Below are positions 10,511-23,097 of a stretch of DNA of 64,000 nucleotides, in pieces (within the stretch, counting starts at the first letter, position 1; each line of letters opens with the position of its first letter). The notes below the pieces were generated by a model. That model did no database searches and was not told the DNA's origin. It was given only the letters and a program-made list of their open reading frames with translations. This stretch comes from Symsagittifera roscoffensis (lineage: Eukaryota > Xenacoelomorpha > Acoela > Convolutidae). The stretch is from positions 22,266,701-22,330,700 of the forward strand of contig NC_087063.1 of the NCBI RefSeq assembly GCF_963678635.1, read 5' to 3'. The translations under genes and the position numbers were made by a program.

Positions 10511-11173
10511 GAAAAGGGATAAATAAAGGCACGTGAATCTAAATAAATTATTTTGTAATTTTATTATTTCAAAATTCCAAGCTGGTTTGAATAAATTACC
10601 TAAAATTACAATCAAAAGCATCAAGAAAAGGCCGCCTGATTTCCGATACTTTATCACAAAAAACTGAGAACCATTTATTATATTCTGCCGGGTAATATTG
10701 TTTGAACTGTAAAACTTGAAACAATTCAATAGAAAAGGGATAAATAAAGGCACGTGAATCCAAATAAATTATTTTGTAATTTTTTTATTTCAAATTTGCA
10801 AGCTGGTTTGAATAAATTACCTAAAATTACAATCAAAAGCATCAAGAAAAGGCCGCTTGATTTCCGATACTTTATCACAAAAAACTGAGAACCATTTATT
10901 ATATTCTGCCGGGTATTATTTTTTGAACTGTAAAATTTGAAATAATTCAATAGAAAAGGGATAAATAAAGGCACGTGAATCCAAATAAATTATTTTGTAA
11001 TTTTATTATTTCAAAATTGCAAGCTGAATTGAATAAATTACCTAAAATTACAATCAAAAGCATCAAAAAAAGGCCGCCTGATTTCCGATACTTTATCACA
11101 AAAAACTGAGAACCATGTATTATATTCTGCCGGGTAATATTGTTTTAACTGTAAAATTTGAAACAATTCAAGA
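10511..11173. repeat. 221-bp tandem repeat, three copies
   Basis: Units start at 10511, 10732 and 10953 with GAAAAGGGATAAATAAAGGC. Both spacings are exactly 221 bases, and the third unit ends where GAGAAATTT replaces the unit start at about 11174. The units differ by only a few substitutions and balanced single-base changes. Each contains AAGGCCGCCTGATTTCCGAT and TTATTATATTCTGCCGGGTA. Short minus-strand frames reading MPLFIPFLLN occur in each unit but are broken, so there is no coding signal. This is a recent local satellite-like expansion. Confidence 0.9.
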
Positions 11174-12434
11174 GAAATTTTTAGCAAACAGTGACTCTAT
11201 CAATTTATATTTTCTCATGTTTTCTCACTAAAAAAGAGTGAGTAAGAGACTTCTGTTCAACTCAAAAAGAAGATAGCACACATTTTGTAAAGATAGAAAG
11301 GAAAAACTATTTTTTTTGTGAAAAAAAACATAGTCTTTTTTAATAATATTTGAAGAAGACGGAGAAAGCAGGCTCAGACCTTCAAAATAATTATCTTTTT
11401 ATATTTAGCTACAAACAGCTCGGACAAAACTGCTCGCCTCGAAATTGTTTCGTGATCGATCCGATCCGCTCAGCGGTAAATTAATCTCAACATCAACGTT
11501 TTAATGATATTTTTGTGGCCGCATTCTGACTAGAAGGGTTTTACTGGGGTACCATTTTTGGACTCGGTCGAGCTTTCGACAAAATTTTCTGGTCTAACTA
11601 AAACAAAATACCCTTACCTTTCGAAATAGAGCCATTAAACATAGTAAAAACGTTCAAAAAATTCCAAGTGAATCAAACAAATGTGTTCAATCAAGGCAAA
11701 CTTTCTTAAGTAATCAAACGAAGCTTCAGACTCTAAAAAAAGGAAAACTATCCCTCAAGTGAATTTGAATTGAGATAGAATTTTATGAACAAATGTTTTT
11801 AAAATAAAATAAAATGCTTAAACTTGAATAAAAATGAAACATTAAAACTTTGAAAGCTTCTTTTTCTTTTAGTTTTGGAAAATCTTATATAATTTTTAGC
11901 ATTAAATTTGTCTTAATTTGACATAATTTTATTGCAGAAAGTCTTATTCAAGTTAAAATCAAGACAATTTTATTTCTACTGCTTTCGTTTCTTTTCTTTT
12001 TTGTCGGCTAATTTGCCCTGCTAATCAATGGATTTTATCGCATCTAGCGCAAAACTTTGCCTCGATTTGTAAAATTTCTAAAAATGCAGTTATTTCAATT
12101 CCAAGATTTTGGATATTGTTGCAAGTAGAAATATTTTAAGTTTTTTTTGTGTGACTTGTTGGTCATTCATTTTTCTATCGCAAATGTTGCAAAGCTCTGC
12201 CTTGCCTCTGTGTCTAATTTTTTTCTCCAATACACAACAAAAAAAGCAATTAAGTTAAATTTCATGCAAAAAAGCTATGAATAATTATTTAGCAAAGAGA
12301 ACTAGTCGGAACAATTTTTCTTTTTCCTGAGCAAATGGAGAATTTTGTTTCAATATGGCATTTAGTGAGTGTAGTACAGATAAATTTGAGAGATTCCGTG
12401 TGATTGAGTACAACTTATAGGCAATATAGTTTTC
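11174..12434. other. AT-rich, no gene seen
   Basis: Poly-A/T tracts and short frames only. It contains a TTGTCGGCTAATTT word near 12001, like the SINE ends at 5.6-6.3 kb, and the dispersed word CGCAAATGTTGCAAAGCTCTG near 12180. Confidence 0.45.
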
Positions 12435-12607
12435 GTTGAATCAGTGATGCTGCTAGGAGAAAAGTTAGCTCACTGAAACGCGCGAATACGCATGTTTCAG
12501 GTCTTTCCTCGCCATATTTTCATAAGAAAACAATTAGTTTATAAATTGCTTTTTTCATCAAAATATGGTAGGGGAAGACCTACGACATGCATATTCGTGT
12601 GTTTCCG
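12435..12607. mobile_element. Hairpin MITE remnant
   Basis: Arms at about 12474-12520 and 12560-12607 are imperfect inverted repeats (left CGAATACGCATGTTTCAGG..., complemented right CGAATATGCATGTCGTAGG..., both ending CCATATTTT) around a loop of about 40 bases. The left flank GTTGAATCAGTGATGCTGCT (12435) and part of the arm recur as a direct repeat at 12837-12920. No coding capacity. A small folded element or remnant is likely. Confidence 0.5.
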
Positions 12608-12836
12608 CCCTTTAATTGCACGATTATGCTCGACTTAGGTTTTCACCCAACGTATTGCTTTTGAGCTTGTCAGAAATTGCCGATCAGTTTTCTGTGCACT
12701 TCAATTCTCGAAATTTAAATAGATATGATTATTCTGAATATATATGTTTTGAGTGGAAATTATTGTTCAGACTTTCGAAGACAGTGACGAAATATATGTG
12801 CTTGGGTTGTTTTTCTCTAGAGAAAATAGAGTTTTT

Positions 12837-12920
12837 GTTGAATCAGTGATGCTGCTAGGAGAAAAAATAGCGCACTGAAACGCACGAATACGCATGGCTT
12901 AAGTCTTCCCCCACCAAATA
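12837..12920. repeat. Second copy of the 12.4-kb repeat
   Basis: It begins GTTGAATCAGTGATGCTGCT and continues through CGCACGAATACGCATG and GTCTTCCCCCACCA, matching 12435-12525 at an offset of 402 bases. It is immediately followed by a copy of the TTCCGA foldback family. Confidence 0.6.
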
Positions 12921-12923
12921 ATT

Positions 12924-13125
12924 GTTCCGAATTTCGAAGACATTGTTGAAATATTTGTGCTTGGGTGGTTTTTCTCCAGAGCAGTTTTCGACTTTTTAAC
13001 TAGCACTTTTTGACGGAATTTTTTATACCATCTGAAAAACATTGCTATACTGAGGTCATGATAAAATATATTTTACGAGTAAAATTACGGGGGTGAACAG
13101 ATTTGACCAATTTGGGATAATTAAT
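12924..13125 (+). mobile_element. TTCCGA-family MITE arm
   Basis: It begins GTTCCGAATTTCGAAG, then TATTTGTGCTTGGGTGG, a T run, TTTTCGACTTTTTAACTAGC, TTTTTGACGGAATTTTTT and, further on, a GGGGGTGA word. The same ordered words occur at 18222-18354 (reverse), 21627-21830, 28786-28985 and 29395-29574 (reverse). It has no coding capacity. It is the arm of a non-autonomous foldback-type element. Confidence 0.55.
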
Positions 13126-13360
13126 GCGCGATAAATTTTGTGCTATCAAAGCGTAAGGGGAGATATAATCCGTCTACAAAGTTGTTCAATTTTGAAATGA
13201 GGCGTGCTTCTTGGTCAATTTAATAAAAACATTATTTGATACAAAAAATGCTTTGTGCTTTGTAGGAGGATGGTTTTTGAAGAAAAAAAATCTCAAAAAA
13301 AATATACACATTTTTTTTAAAGTGAGCACACTCCATAGACCTTAAAAGCTGTCGGAACAC

Positions 13361-13743
13361 TCAAGGCTTGGCCCTGATGCGATCAGTCATGTTTAAAAAA
13401 TAGCTTTGAAATGCCGGAAATTCCGAAGCTGAAATTGTTTTGTTCTCAAACCATTTTATTTCTTGTTTCTTCATAAAGTGCATGTCACCTGCTGAATCTT
13501 CAAGCACCATGCTTTGAACAAATGTATATCTGACATAACCATTGTTAAGGTATTTGGTGTATAGTTTATTTGCTTGGTCCAGTTGAACCCTCGAGGCTGT
13601 TTTGAATGAGATCTTACCTGGAACCTGCTTCAAACTGATCTCTATAATTGTTTCCAGACTATCGATACAGCTCAATGTGTCAATGAGTAATTTATTTATT
13701 TGGTTTTCGCACAAAATATCTAGCTATACAATTAAGATTTTTC
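13361..13743 (-). CDS. Possible terminal coding exon, unknown protein
   Basis: An open minus-strand frame of about 125 codons ends at TGA (13361-13363). It has no good ATG near its 5' end. The frame opens after a TAG within a minus-strand AATTGTATAG, which could be a 3' splice site, so a spliced terminal exon is more plausible than a complete gene. The residue mix is balanced and soluble, with charged and aromatic residues (segments KLYTKYLNNGYVRYTFVQS and FPAFQSYFLNMTDRIRAKP), unlike the Phe/Lys-rich chance frames around it. No family is recognised and no partner exon was found. It could also be a piece of a mobile-element ORF. Confidence 0.35.
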
Positions 13744-14344
13744 GTCATTGTTTTGGATAAAAACTATAAATATTTCCTCGTAGAATTTTTTCAAGTTCTC
13801 AAACCATATTTGAAGGCTTTTTTTGTGATCACTTTTTCATAAGAGCGAAAATTAGTCTTCTTCGTATTTGTTTCTACGTGAATTTAGTGCCACTTAATCC
13901 CGACTGTTTGACGCACTGTTGAATTTGAGAGACTTGTTAGCTTCCCAAATTACCAGGAAGTGTTTTGAAAAGAACAGCAAATCGAATTACAGTTGACATG
14001 TAAATATAACGCCATCACAGTTGGCAGCCGTCACAGTACATGTGATAGCAAAGAGCGATTGCTGTCTTGTCACTTTTGACCGAGGATTCAGTACCAGCGT
14101 GTCACTTCTCAATTATGTGATAGAACTTGGGCAAACTGTTATAATAAGCATGGGGTTTAACCGCATATTCTCTACAACAGCTGTAACGGTGAATATGAAA
14201 AACCCTTTCGTTCTTCATAATGACTGAATCAGACGTAAATTTAAAGTTTTACAAAAAAAAACAGTTGTAATTACGCTTTCGATATCAATGCAAGAATGCA
14301 AATTAGTCTGTTTTTTGTTCCGACTTATGAAAGTGGGGAATATC

Positions 14345-15470
14345 TTTGTCCTCGGGTGTTTTAAATTTTTTCTTTTTATTTTCCACGCAATATCAGTTAC
14401 CACAAATAATCACGGGAGAGAGTTGAGTGATATATTGCATTAAAGCCCTTTTAGTCGTGATTCGAGCGACAAAAAAAAACCTTTAAAAAGTTTTCCCAGT
14501 GTCGAGAAAAATTGGTTTGAAATTTTTGATTTTTCTTCTTAATTCGAACGAATAAACAAGCTTGCAATAACTTATTCTAATGGCTTAAAAGCTTAGAATA
14601 GCTGAATTTAAGCCGTAAAAACTTAGTTTTAATCGGGAAAAATTAGTTTTTTTCTCCTTATTTTAGCGCTTTTTTGGAATCAAAAGCTTTTTTTGTTTTG
14701 TTGCTTTTTTGTGTTTTTTCTACAAAAATTGTTTTCCAATTTGCGTATTCTACTAAGACTGTCAAAATTCTTAATCTTTAGTTTTTCGTTGAGATCATTT
14801 TATCATACAACGCCAAAAAAACTACCCTAACTTGAAAAAAAAATAAGTTTTTTTTTAAGACGATGGCCGGAACTTTCTGTGCTACCTGCGCAGTAACTGA
14901 CTATCCACGTTTTTTTTTGTTTTCCACGCAAAATCAGGTACCATAAATAATAATTGAGTACCATAAAGAAAAAATTAAAGCCTTTTCAGTCGTTATTCGA
15001 AATAAAACAGAAAAATTTAAAAAGTTCAATCCCAGTGTTGAAAAAAAGATGGCTACATTTTTTTGATTTTTTGTTAAATATCGAGCAAGTAAGACAATCT
15101 ACCAACAATCATAATTGTTATATCAAAAATTATTTATTTTTTATTTAGCCTAAAAATGAGTTGTATTTTAAGAAGACTAGTTGTTATGTATAATGTAAAG
15201 CTTGTATGTATAATGTGAAACTAGTTTTGCTTGTAATTTTTTTCAATTTTTCATTTTTTGTTTGTGATGATTTTTTGAAGGCAAAGGTTACGACTAATCA
15301 CTTAATTTCTACGCGGTTGTATAATTCTCAAATCCCACCACGCGCTAAAACCGACACTAATTTGAAAAAAAAGAAAAGAAACGAAAAAAAAACAACATTT
15401 TTTTTTGTTTTTTTTTTTGTGAATTTGGTCGGAACATTATGAACTATTTGCCCAGCAGCCGAATTTTTGC
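14345..15470. repeat. Diverged tandem duplication, about 557-bp unit
   Basis: The first unit (about 14345-14905) and second unit (about 14906-15470) share ordered landmarks: TTTTCCACGCAATATCAG / TTTTCCACGCAAAATCAG, ACCACAAATAATCA / ACCATAAATAATAA, TTAAAGCCCTTTTAGTCGT / TTAAAGCCTTTTCAGTCGT, TTTAAAAAGTT followed by CCCAGTGTCGA / CCCAGTGTTGA, and near the end GGCCGGAACTTT / GGTCGGAACATT. They are old and full of poly-A/T indels. A short TTCCGA-family word also lies at 14308. Two short frames in the second unit are not credible genes. Confidence 0.55.
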
Positions 15471-18221
15471 CGAGAATTTTTGCCGCGAAAAACAGTTGAG
15501 ATGGTAATATAACGAATTTTTTGTCGAGAAATGCTACAAGTCAAACGAAAGGACGCGCGAATGAGTTGACACACGATTAAAATCAAACTATGTCTTTCCG
15601 ATACTTGAAAATTTTCAAATGTACGTTGCAGTTTACTAGGAAGGAAAATTTTCTTCGAAAATGTAGCGAAGCGATAGTAAACCGTTAATTTATATAGTTA
15701 TGCATTTTGTTTTGAAAAAGGGCTACTTTCTTCAATAATTTAAGTTTCACTCCAGTATGTCAGAACATGGGTTGGAAAACATTTTTTTGATTTTTTCTAC
15801 CGTATTGAAATATGATTTAGTTTTTAAGTTTCCCGCAGGTCTTTGAAATGTAATATATCAGGCTAAACTCAAATGTAATTTTTACTTACCCCTTTCTCGG
15901 TATATTGCCGTTGTAATTCGCTTATCAGAGTTTAAAATCGATATGAAAATTCGAAACAAGGTCAAAAGGTCAACTGGAAGGAACAGTAGTAATATGAACT
16001 TCAATTGTCGGATTTCAGAACCTAAATATGGTTTTTAGGATTAGTTAAGTATGGTTTTTGCTGGTTGAATTTTACAAAAAGATACGAGGGAAATAAATGC
16101 ATAACATGCCAAAAGCGGACAGTTCAGCCTGTCTAAGCGCTGCAAATAATAATTAGTATTATTATTTTTTACCTTGCTGTTTTCAGCAGCGCAATAATTC
16201 ATTGCTGCGCTTTAACAGCGAAAAACTGGTTTCTAGCTAAGATCAGGATTAACCACTGAAAAAATAGACTTCAAAATGAATGAATAAAAATCTGATAAGC
16301 TCAATCGAAGGTATAAAAAACAGGAAAAGAAAACCATTTTAAGTTATACTGTGTTTTTTGATAAAAACGGAAGGGAATAAATCAATACCAGCTATTTACA
16401 GAAGTGATAACTCTATTTCTGATTTGATTAAACACAAACAAAAGTCTTTTTGCCGGCCGCAACTTAAATGGTTCCGATTTTGCTTCCAAACAAAGAAAGT
16501 CTGGTCATTATTTTCAATTCGACAAAAGCAAAAAAAAAATTTCAATAGAGCCGAAAACTATAAGATTCCAATAAAATATTAATGATGTCTTGGTAAATGT
16601 TTGATCCTTTTATTTGTATTTTGTTTTTAAAATACTTCAACCAAAATTTAATTACATCCTGCAGGAAAAATATCGCTAAATAAAAGAAAGCAGTTGGATT
16701 TTTATGTTAGATCTTTTTGATTATGCCGACCAAAAAACTTTAGACCAAAGAAAATAGTCCCGAAGTTTCACAACCACATTTTTTCTTTGAAACTTAGAGA
16801 GTACCATTTTTGTTGAAGTCCCATTTGTACCAAGGGTCATTTGTACCAAAATGAAAAATCGGTCCCATTTGTACCAAAATTATTCATTTCGATTTCGGAT
16901 TGGTCCAATTGTGAGCCAACGAATTATTACATTAATTGGATCTACTTAAAAAATTCCATCCCACCCCATTTAGATGGAGAGGTTGTGAAGTAGATAAGTA
17001 GATCAAAATGATCGTTTTTTTGACCAATCAGAATGCAGCAAAGTTATAGTTCTCAAAAAAAGAAGCTCAGTGGTAATTTATTTTATTTGTTTATAGCAGC
17101 GGAGATTTTTAAGTAGGCACCAGAGGGGGGAGATTGTAATGTAGATCCCATTTGTTTTGTGCTGTTCAAACAGAAGAAAAATAAACAGCAGAATAGTGAC
17201 CGCCGCAGTCGCTCCAACGTGTTGCGAGCTTGCCAACATAGGTTAGGACTCAATACGAAACTTACAGCCCAGCGGCGTCCTTAAATCAAGAGCTTAAAAA
17301 AGTCGGCTTATTAGTCTTTGGCCAGTTCATATTTTTGTTACAAAGGCGATTGATTTTTTATTTTGTACAAATAAGACTGATTTATCATTTTAGTACTTGT
17401 GAATACCGACCATCATTTTTTTTTTCAATTTTCATTCAATTTTTATAAATAACTTTCCTGAACACGAATAAAAAATAGAAGTTTTTTACCTGCGTTGTTC
17501 TGTTTTAAACTTTTTGACTCCTGATTATTCAGGTAGAATTTGATCCGGCTCAAAAAACATTAAATTTTTATTAACAATTAAAATGATGTTTTTCAGCGAG
17601 CTAAAATTGGCAAAAAAGACGTAATGGAAGGGCAGTAGTAACTTTTCAGGGTGTCGTATCAAGCGTATTCTTAAAAAAATATAAAACTAGTAAACTTACT
17701 AAAAGATATAAGTTTTCATCAGAGTTTGTATATCCATTTTTTGATCATTTTGATTAACTGTGAGAGGCCGCTGATTATTGAATTTTTTTAGATAAAGCTT
17801 TTTTAATGAAATAAGTGTTCAGCTTCGTGCCAAAAACCATGAACTCCAAGAATTCATTACAAAAGTTCATGCTGAAACAATTTGCTGCCTAGTAGGAATA
17901 AAGAAAAACTAGGAAAAAGAACGTTTATATAAAAACAAGACTCTGAATGTTCAGATTGCGCCTTAATTTCTATGGAGTGATTTAAATTAAAATAATTAAT
18001 GAAATTTAAAATTTTTTTTTCATAATTCATCCCCTCACACGATTTGTAAAGTAACAAGTGACACATTATAGATATAGCAAAGTATTCAATATACCAATGA
18101 GCATACATCAATCCAATTGAGAGTTATTTTTGAAAACGGACTAAATCTCAGCTTACGCCTTAACAGCTCGAAATATATCTCGCGTTAATTGTCCCAATTT
18201 GGCCCCATTGTCAATCTATAT
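15471..18221. other. Mostly featureless AT-rich DNA
   Basis: No supported gene. An imperfect GC-bearing palindrome lies near 16187-16215 (CAGCAGCGCAATAATTCATT then GCTGCGC). A short reiterated word, CATTTGTACCAA, lies at 16820-16890. A 74-codon plus frame at 16358-16582 is Lys-rich and starts from TTG, and I do not support it. An 84-codon minus frame at 17857-18111 has a normal ATG but no recognisable domain. Confidence 0.4.
16820..16890. repeat. Short tandem word CCCATTTGTACCAA
   Basis: CCCATTTGTACCAA, GTCATTTGTACCAA and CCCATTTGTACCAA follow one another at 20-30 base spacing, preceded by a weaker copy (GTACCATTTTTG). It is a local short repeat of unknown role. Confidence 0.6.
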
Positions 18222-18354
18222 ACCCCCATAACTTTACAAAATTGATCAGAGGAGAAATATCTTTGCAAATTGCTAGTTAAAAGTCGAAATTTGTCTGGAG
18301 GAAAAACACCCCGAGCATAAATGTTCCGATTTTTTATTCTTCGAAAGTCGGAAC
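18222..18354 (-). mobile_element. TTCCGA-family MITE arm, reverse orientation
   Basis: Read on the minus strand it starts GTTCCGACTTTCGA, then TTTATGCTCGGGGTG, TCCAGACAAATTTCGACTTT, TAACTAGCAATTTG and ends GTAAAGTTATGGGGG. These are the ordered words of the copies at 21627 and 28786. The terminus next to AACATTTATGCTCGG is partly duplicated. Confidence 0.6.
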
Positions 18355-21300
18355 AAAAAGACTACAAACAACTAATTTTCGGGGCATATACACCAAAGGA
18401 ATAATATAGATTCGTAGTTATATCACTATAAATCCCGAAAAATCCTAAATGTCAAATTATTTGAAGTTTTAGTTGGCTTCTTTGTTTTTAAAAAAACTGA
18501 TGCAAAATGGGCATTTTTTGTGTAAACCTAAAAAAACTGATTTGCAAGTAGATTTTTTTACAGAAAAAAAAAATTTCTATCAAAACTTTCAGTTGTTTTT
18601 TATGCGTTCAAAGTATGCTTGAAGTGGTTTTTCAAAAACAATTATGCTTGTAACAGTATTTTATTCAACTTTCTGCGTTCAAGAAACAATGGGAGCGTTT
18701 TTTGAATATTTATGAGAGGCTGACTTCCCAAAGGACACTTAAATCCAAATTTTGTTGAGATTCGTTTTGCAATTTTGTCTTAACTCATTTGATGTTTCTT
18801 GAAAAAGAAAACTACCCAAAAAATAGAAAAAAAAAGTGCAAAATTATTAGTCTTTTTGCCTCCTTTTGAAGTTTTTGCTGTCATTTTAGATTTTTTTTTC
18901 AACAACTGGTTATCCTTGTTTATTTTTAAAAATTGCTTGAAAAATTTTGAATAACGTTTTTTATTTGATTTGATTTGTCATATTCAGAAGTTTTAAATGG
19001 TTTGCATCAATCGGAACAATTATATTATATGCATGGGTACACATTAAGCTGCGAAAATTTTAGTCTGATTTCAATTTTCAAAAATTTATAACATATGGGC
19101 ACACTTTGCAAAAAAATTGAAGTAAAATTGAAGTCATCTCTGCTGAACTTATTTCGATATTTAAAATTTTTTGAATCATACCTTATGATTTGCCTCAAAA
19201 GGAACCTTTTTTTGAGAAAAAGAAGGAATATTAACTCAGAATACTTGTAGCAAAATTACAAAACTAAACCGTTAATCTACATTTTTTTTGCGTTTTTGGA
19301 CAAGCAAAATGTTAGTTTCTACGACAATTGAAATTATCCTCTTGTAATTTAGAATATAAGTTCAGTTGAACCACCTAAAAGAAAAAATGGAATAAATTTA
19401 TTGGTAAAAGTAAAATTTTGCTGCTTTATGATTTTTCTGCTTACAAAAAAATTTATGCAAAGGCAGTAATAGTAAATTTTGCAAAAATTAGAAAAAAGGG
19501 TTGAAAGAGTTTTTTTTCAGACAAAAACTTTCTATCGATATTCTCAGATTTTTCTGTGAAATTTTTAACAAAAAAACTAGCTTTCTTTTTTGTCCCGCCT
19601 TTGGAAGAAAAACAAAATAAAATGCTTCGGTTGGTCAAATTTTCATCAAAAGTTTATATACTCTTAATCTCTATTAAAAATATCGACTACCTGAGTTCCA
19701 ATAAAAAAGGGGTCTTACCTTGGCCACGCTCTGAACTTAATTTTGCGCACTGTGAAGATTCAAATTCTGATGTAGAAACAATTGAGGCAATCAACTGAGG
19801 CAAGCAAATTGGTCATATTAGTTTCATATTACGCAAAATTTTATGATATTTAATAACTTCATTAGCGAAAACTATTCAATTCCAATTCAGTGGCAAGCAA
19901 AACATTCAGGATTCTGCCTTAAAATACAAGCAGTCTTTTTAATTGCTTTCTTCCGCGCTGCACACACCAATTTTTGTTGCTCGCCTGACTGCAAAAATTT
20001 TTCATTAAGATTAGGTTCTTCTAATTTTGCTGCTTAAAGAAATATACTTAACCCGGTAGCATATCAAAATTTCATAATAATCATAAACATGGCAAGTACC
20101 ATGACGTTTATGCAGCACCGTGAAGTTTTTTCCTATATCAGGGTAAAAGTTTTTATTAAACTTTTGTTCTTGTTTTGTGCTCGATTTGAAAAAAAAAACA
20201 TTAATGCGTAAAGTAAGTTCGAAAAATTCGAGTGTTGTCTTTTGAGAAAACAAGATATGTACCATTTTCCGGAAAAAATTATCACTATTCAACCAAAGTT
20301 GGTATGCGTGCTAATGGCTCAAACATTTTACGGTACGAAGACTTTTCAAAAATCGAAAGGGCTAGTTAAAGCAGATCAAAAATAACATTTATACAAATAA
20401 TTCTAGACAAAAAATAAAAATTATTATATGACATTACTATGGTACTAATGATTTAATTATTCTGATTTTATGATATAAGATTCCAAAACCAAACATAAGG
20501 GGCTTTTAAACATTTTCAATTACGAAAATAATTTATAAGCCTTGCAAACCGTTTGCTAAAAAAATTGCCAATTTCTGATTAACATGCCAATTTTCAAAAA
20601 TAAATTGCGATAATTTTCTAAAGCAGAAATTTCTATAACCTAGATTGTTATCATTTTAAATAAGCTACCTTACCTTGATCAAATAAAACTTTCCTGTAGA
20701 GATTTGTGATTGCGTTCTTAAAGAATGAAGTTATTTGTCCGTGAAAGTTAGAATTTGAAGTAGAATTTCAAAAACGTAGCATATTAGAACTTTTGTGCTC
20801 AGGTAGGCTCAGATAGACTTTTAACTAGCTTTTTCGAGAAAAAAAAATTATATATTGAACTTGAAAAACAATACTGTCATGAGCTTTAATTTAAAACAAT
20901 CGTTTACTCATTATCAATCTTTTGTAAAAGAGTAAAAGTTTCACAATAATCAATGTGGTAATATTGAGAAGAACTACGCCCAAAATTTATTTCATGCTAT
21001 TGAAGCTTCTATTTGATCCTAGTAAAAAACTCTTCCAAACTGAATTCAAGCAATTAATTTATTTTAAAAAGGTTTTTAAACACTTATGACATCAACTGAT
21101 ACTTAACATTGCAAAAAATGACACAAAACGTTCAAAAAAGTGTTTACTAATTTTTTGCAAAATTTTTTTCAAGTTTTCGAAAGAAAACATCAAAATCTAA
21201 AACAAGCAAAAGCACAACATCAGTTTTAGATGAGGTTCCTTGATGCAGTAAATCACTTTGCCTAATGGACATAAGAAATAATTTTTATTGGGGTGTCGGA

Positions 21301-21626
21301 AAAGGCAAGGTTTGACGCGTTAAGCAAACGCCTACATCTTAAAAGTTAAGGATTTGCAAAAGCCTAAATTTCAAATCCTAAATGTTAAATCTTAAATAAT
21401 AGAGTTTTTCTCTGCAGATTTAGTGAGCCGTACATATTATGGAGCTGAAATTTTTGCAGTTAATAAAACAATTTTGACGGTAGGAAAAATTTGAGGCTGT
21501 AATTTTAAATTTGAACTAATTACGCTTCTGCCACTTAGTGCTACTAATTTACTGATATTCTTAAAATTCAAGTTTTAATTAGAGGCTTTAAAATAACAGC
21601 CACTGTTATATGCTATGTCTTTTATA
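18355..21626. other. AT-rich DNA, no gene seen
   Basis: Long A/T runs and only short frames. A stretch near 19640-19720 (SIKNIDYLSSNKK in translation) resembles the conceptual translation of the MITE arm at 29395-29574 (IEDIDFLGSNNKK). It is therefore probably another decayed member of that repeat, not a gene. Confidence 0.4.
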
Positions 21627-21830
21627 GTTCCGACTTTCGATACGAAAGTAACGGAATATTTGTGCTCGGGGTGGGTTTTTTTTTCTTCAGACAAATTTCG
21701 ACTTTTTAACTAGCCATTTTTGACAGAATATTTTTATATCATTCGAAAGGTATTGTTGTCCTGAGCTTAAACTTGAAAAGATATTTCACCTGTGATAGTT
21801 ATGGGGGTTTAAAGTTATGGGGGTTATTTT
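21627..21830 (+). mobile_element. TTCCGA-family MITE arm
   Basis: It starts GTTCCGACTTTCGATACG, then ATATTTGTGCTCGGGGTGGG, a T run, CAGACAAATTTCGACTTTTT, TAACTAGCCATTTTTGACAG and ends AAAGTTATGGGGGTT. This is the best preserved single arm of the family. It has no coding capacity, and no matching reverse arm is evident within 1 kb. Confidence 0.6.
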
Positions 21831-23097
21831 TGTTAAGTTATCTTGGTTATTGGACTATACATCTGTCAGCTTAGTCCCTGATAAGTTCAAATGCTACAAT
21901 TCATCCCGCCTACTATACCTTGGGCGAGAAAACCCCTGAGTTTAGTTTCCATGGTTCTACATAATTCCTTTTTTGAACTTTTGGTAGCTTTTGTGCTTAA
22001 AAGATTTATTGTTTTCGAATACTTCTGACCTCTTTTTAATCAATTTCGTCAGTTCAAATTGCGGTTCAACAAAAACAATTCTTTATCATCTTTCAGTTCA
22101 CCTTTCGTTATCATTGGCACTTCAGTTCGTGCTACAAATTTTAATTTTTAAAACATCAGATCTCGAATTTTTTTTGTGTACATTTTTTTTGCTCAATTGA
22201 CGTCTATCCAAGTATTGTCGGTTTATTGTCGTATACAACTCGAATTTTAAATAGTTTGATCAAAAAGTTTTTGACAACAAATTTGTTTTCGACTCAATTG
22301 GCATATAACACAAAAATATCAGGATAATTGCCTTTATTTTTTTACTTTTGAAACACCGTCTATTGTAGTTTTCGACATTTGCGTTTTCCTCAAAATCGAA
22401 TGATATTTGATGAAAATTTTGTTTATATTTTTTCCACTTTTCTTACTCAGTTTTTTATCGAATTAATGCTTTCCTTTTCTTTTTTCTTTTTTCTTGTTCA
22501 GTCGACTAGCTTAAAATGTCATGTTTACATGGTATTTCAAGTGTTGCAAAGCTCTGTTTTGAATCTTTGTATGGATATGGGGTTGTCCTACAATTTAATG
22601 ATAGACAATTTAACACACACCGTACATTTCCACACTTAGTCGTTTCAATACTGAAAAATTTAAATCGTCAACAATATAACTCCTATTTTCCAGTTTAACA
22701 CATTACATTTTAACACCTAGTCATTTCACTATTTAAATTAATGCTGTATGAATTCCTTATCTTAACTCTTATCACACCAAAGTTAACCCTGCAAAAACTT
22801 GGTTTATCTTAGTTATACATAATAAAAGGTGGCTTCCTAAATTACTTAAGAATCTGTTCAACAAATTTGTAATTTTTGTTTCAATTAGACTTTTCGCTAC
22901 ACCCTTATGATCAGTAAAAAAAGCTGCTTGTGCTAATTCATAACAATTTGATGTAAAAATTCTGACAAAAATTATATTCTGAAAACCACTTTATACTTTA
23001 CATAAGTGATAAACAAACGCGAAAAACAATAAACATATTATGATTGAGTCTTCTTTCGATTTCACAGTTTCATCTATAAACAAGCCTATTCTTATAG
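21831..23097. other. T-rich DNA, no gene seen
   Basis: Short Phe-rich frames (for example 22379-22639) overlap a third, weaker copy of the GTTGCAAAGCTCTG word near 22534. The segment just left of 23098 should hold the 5' half of the FLYWCH/MULE relic but contains stops in all plausible frames. Confidence 0.4.

Noticed and set aside
10167-10974. Three MPLFIPFLLN-type small proteins
   Set aside because: They are the same minus-strand reading of the 221-bp tandem repeat, differ in length and have no domain.
15955-17660. Weak repeat GGAAGG.ACAGTAGTAA near 15976 and 17627
   Set aside because: Similarity is short and could not be extended by eye.
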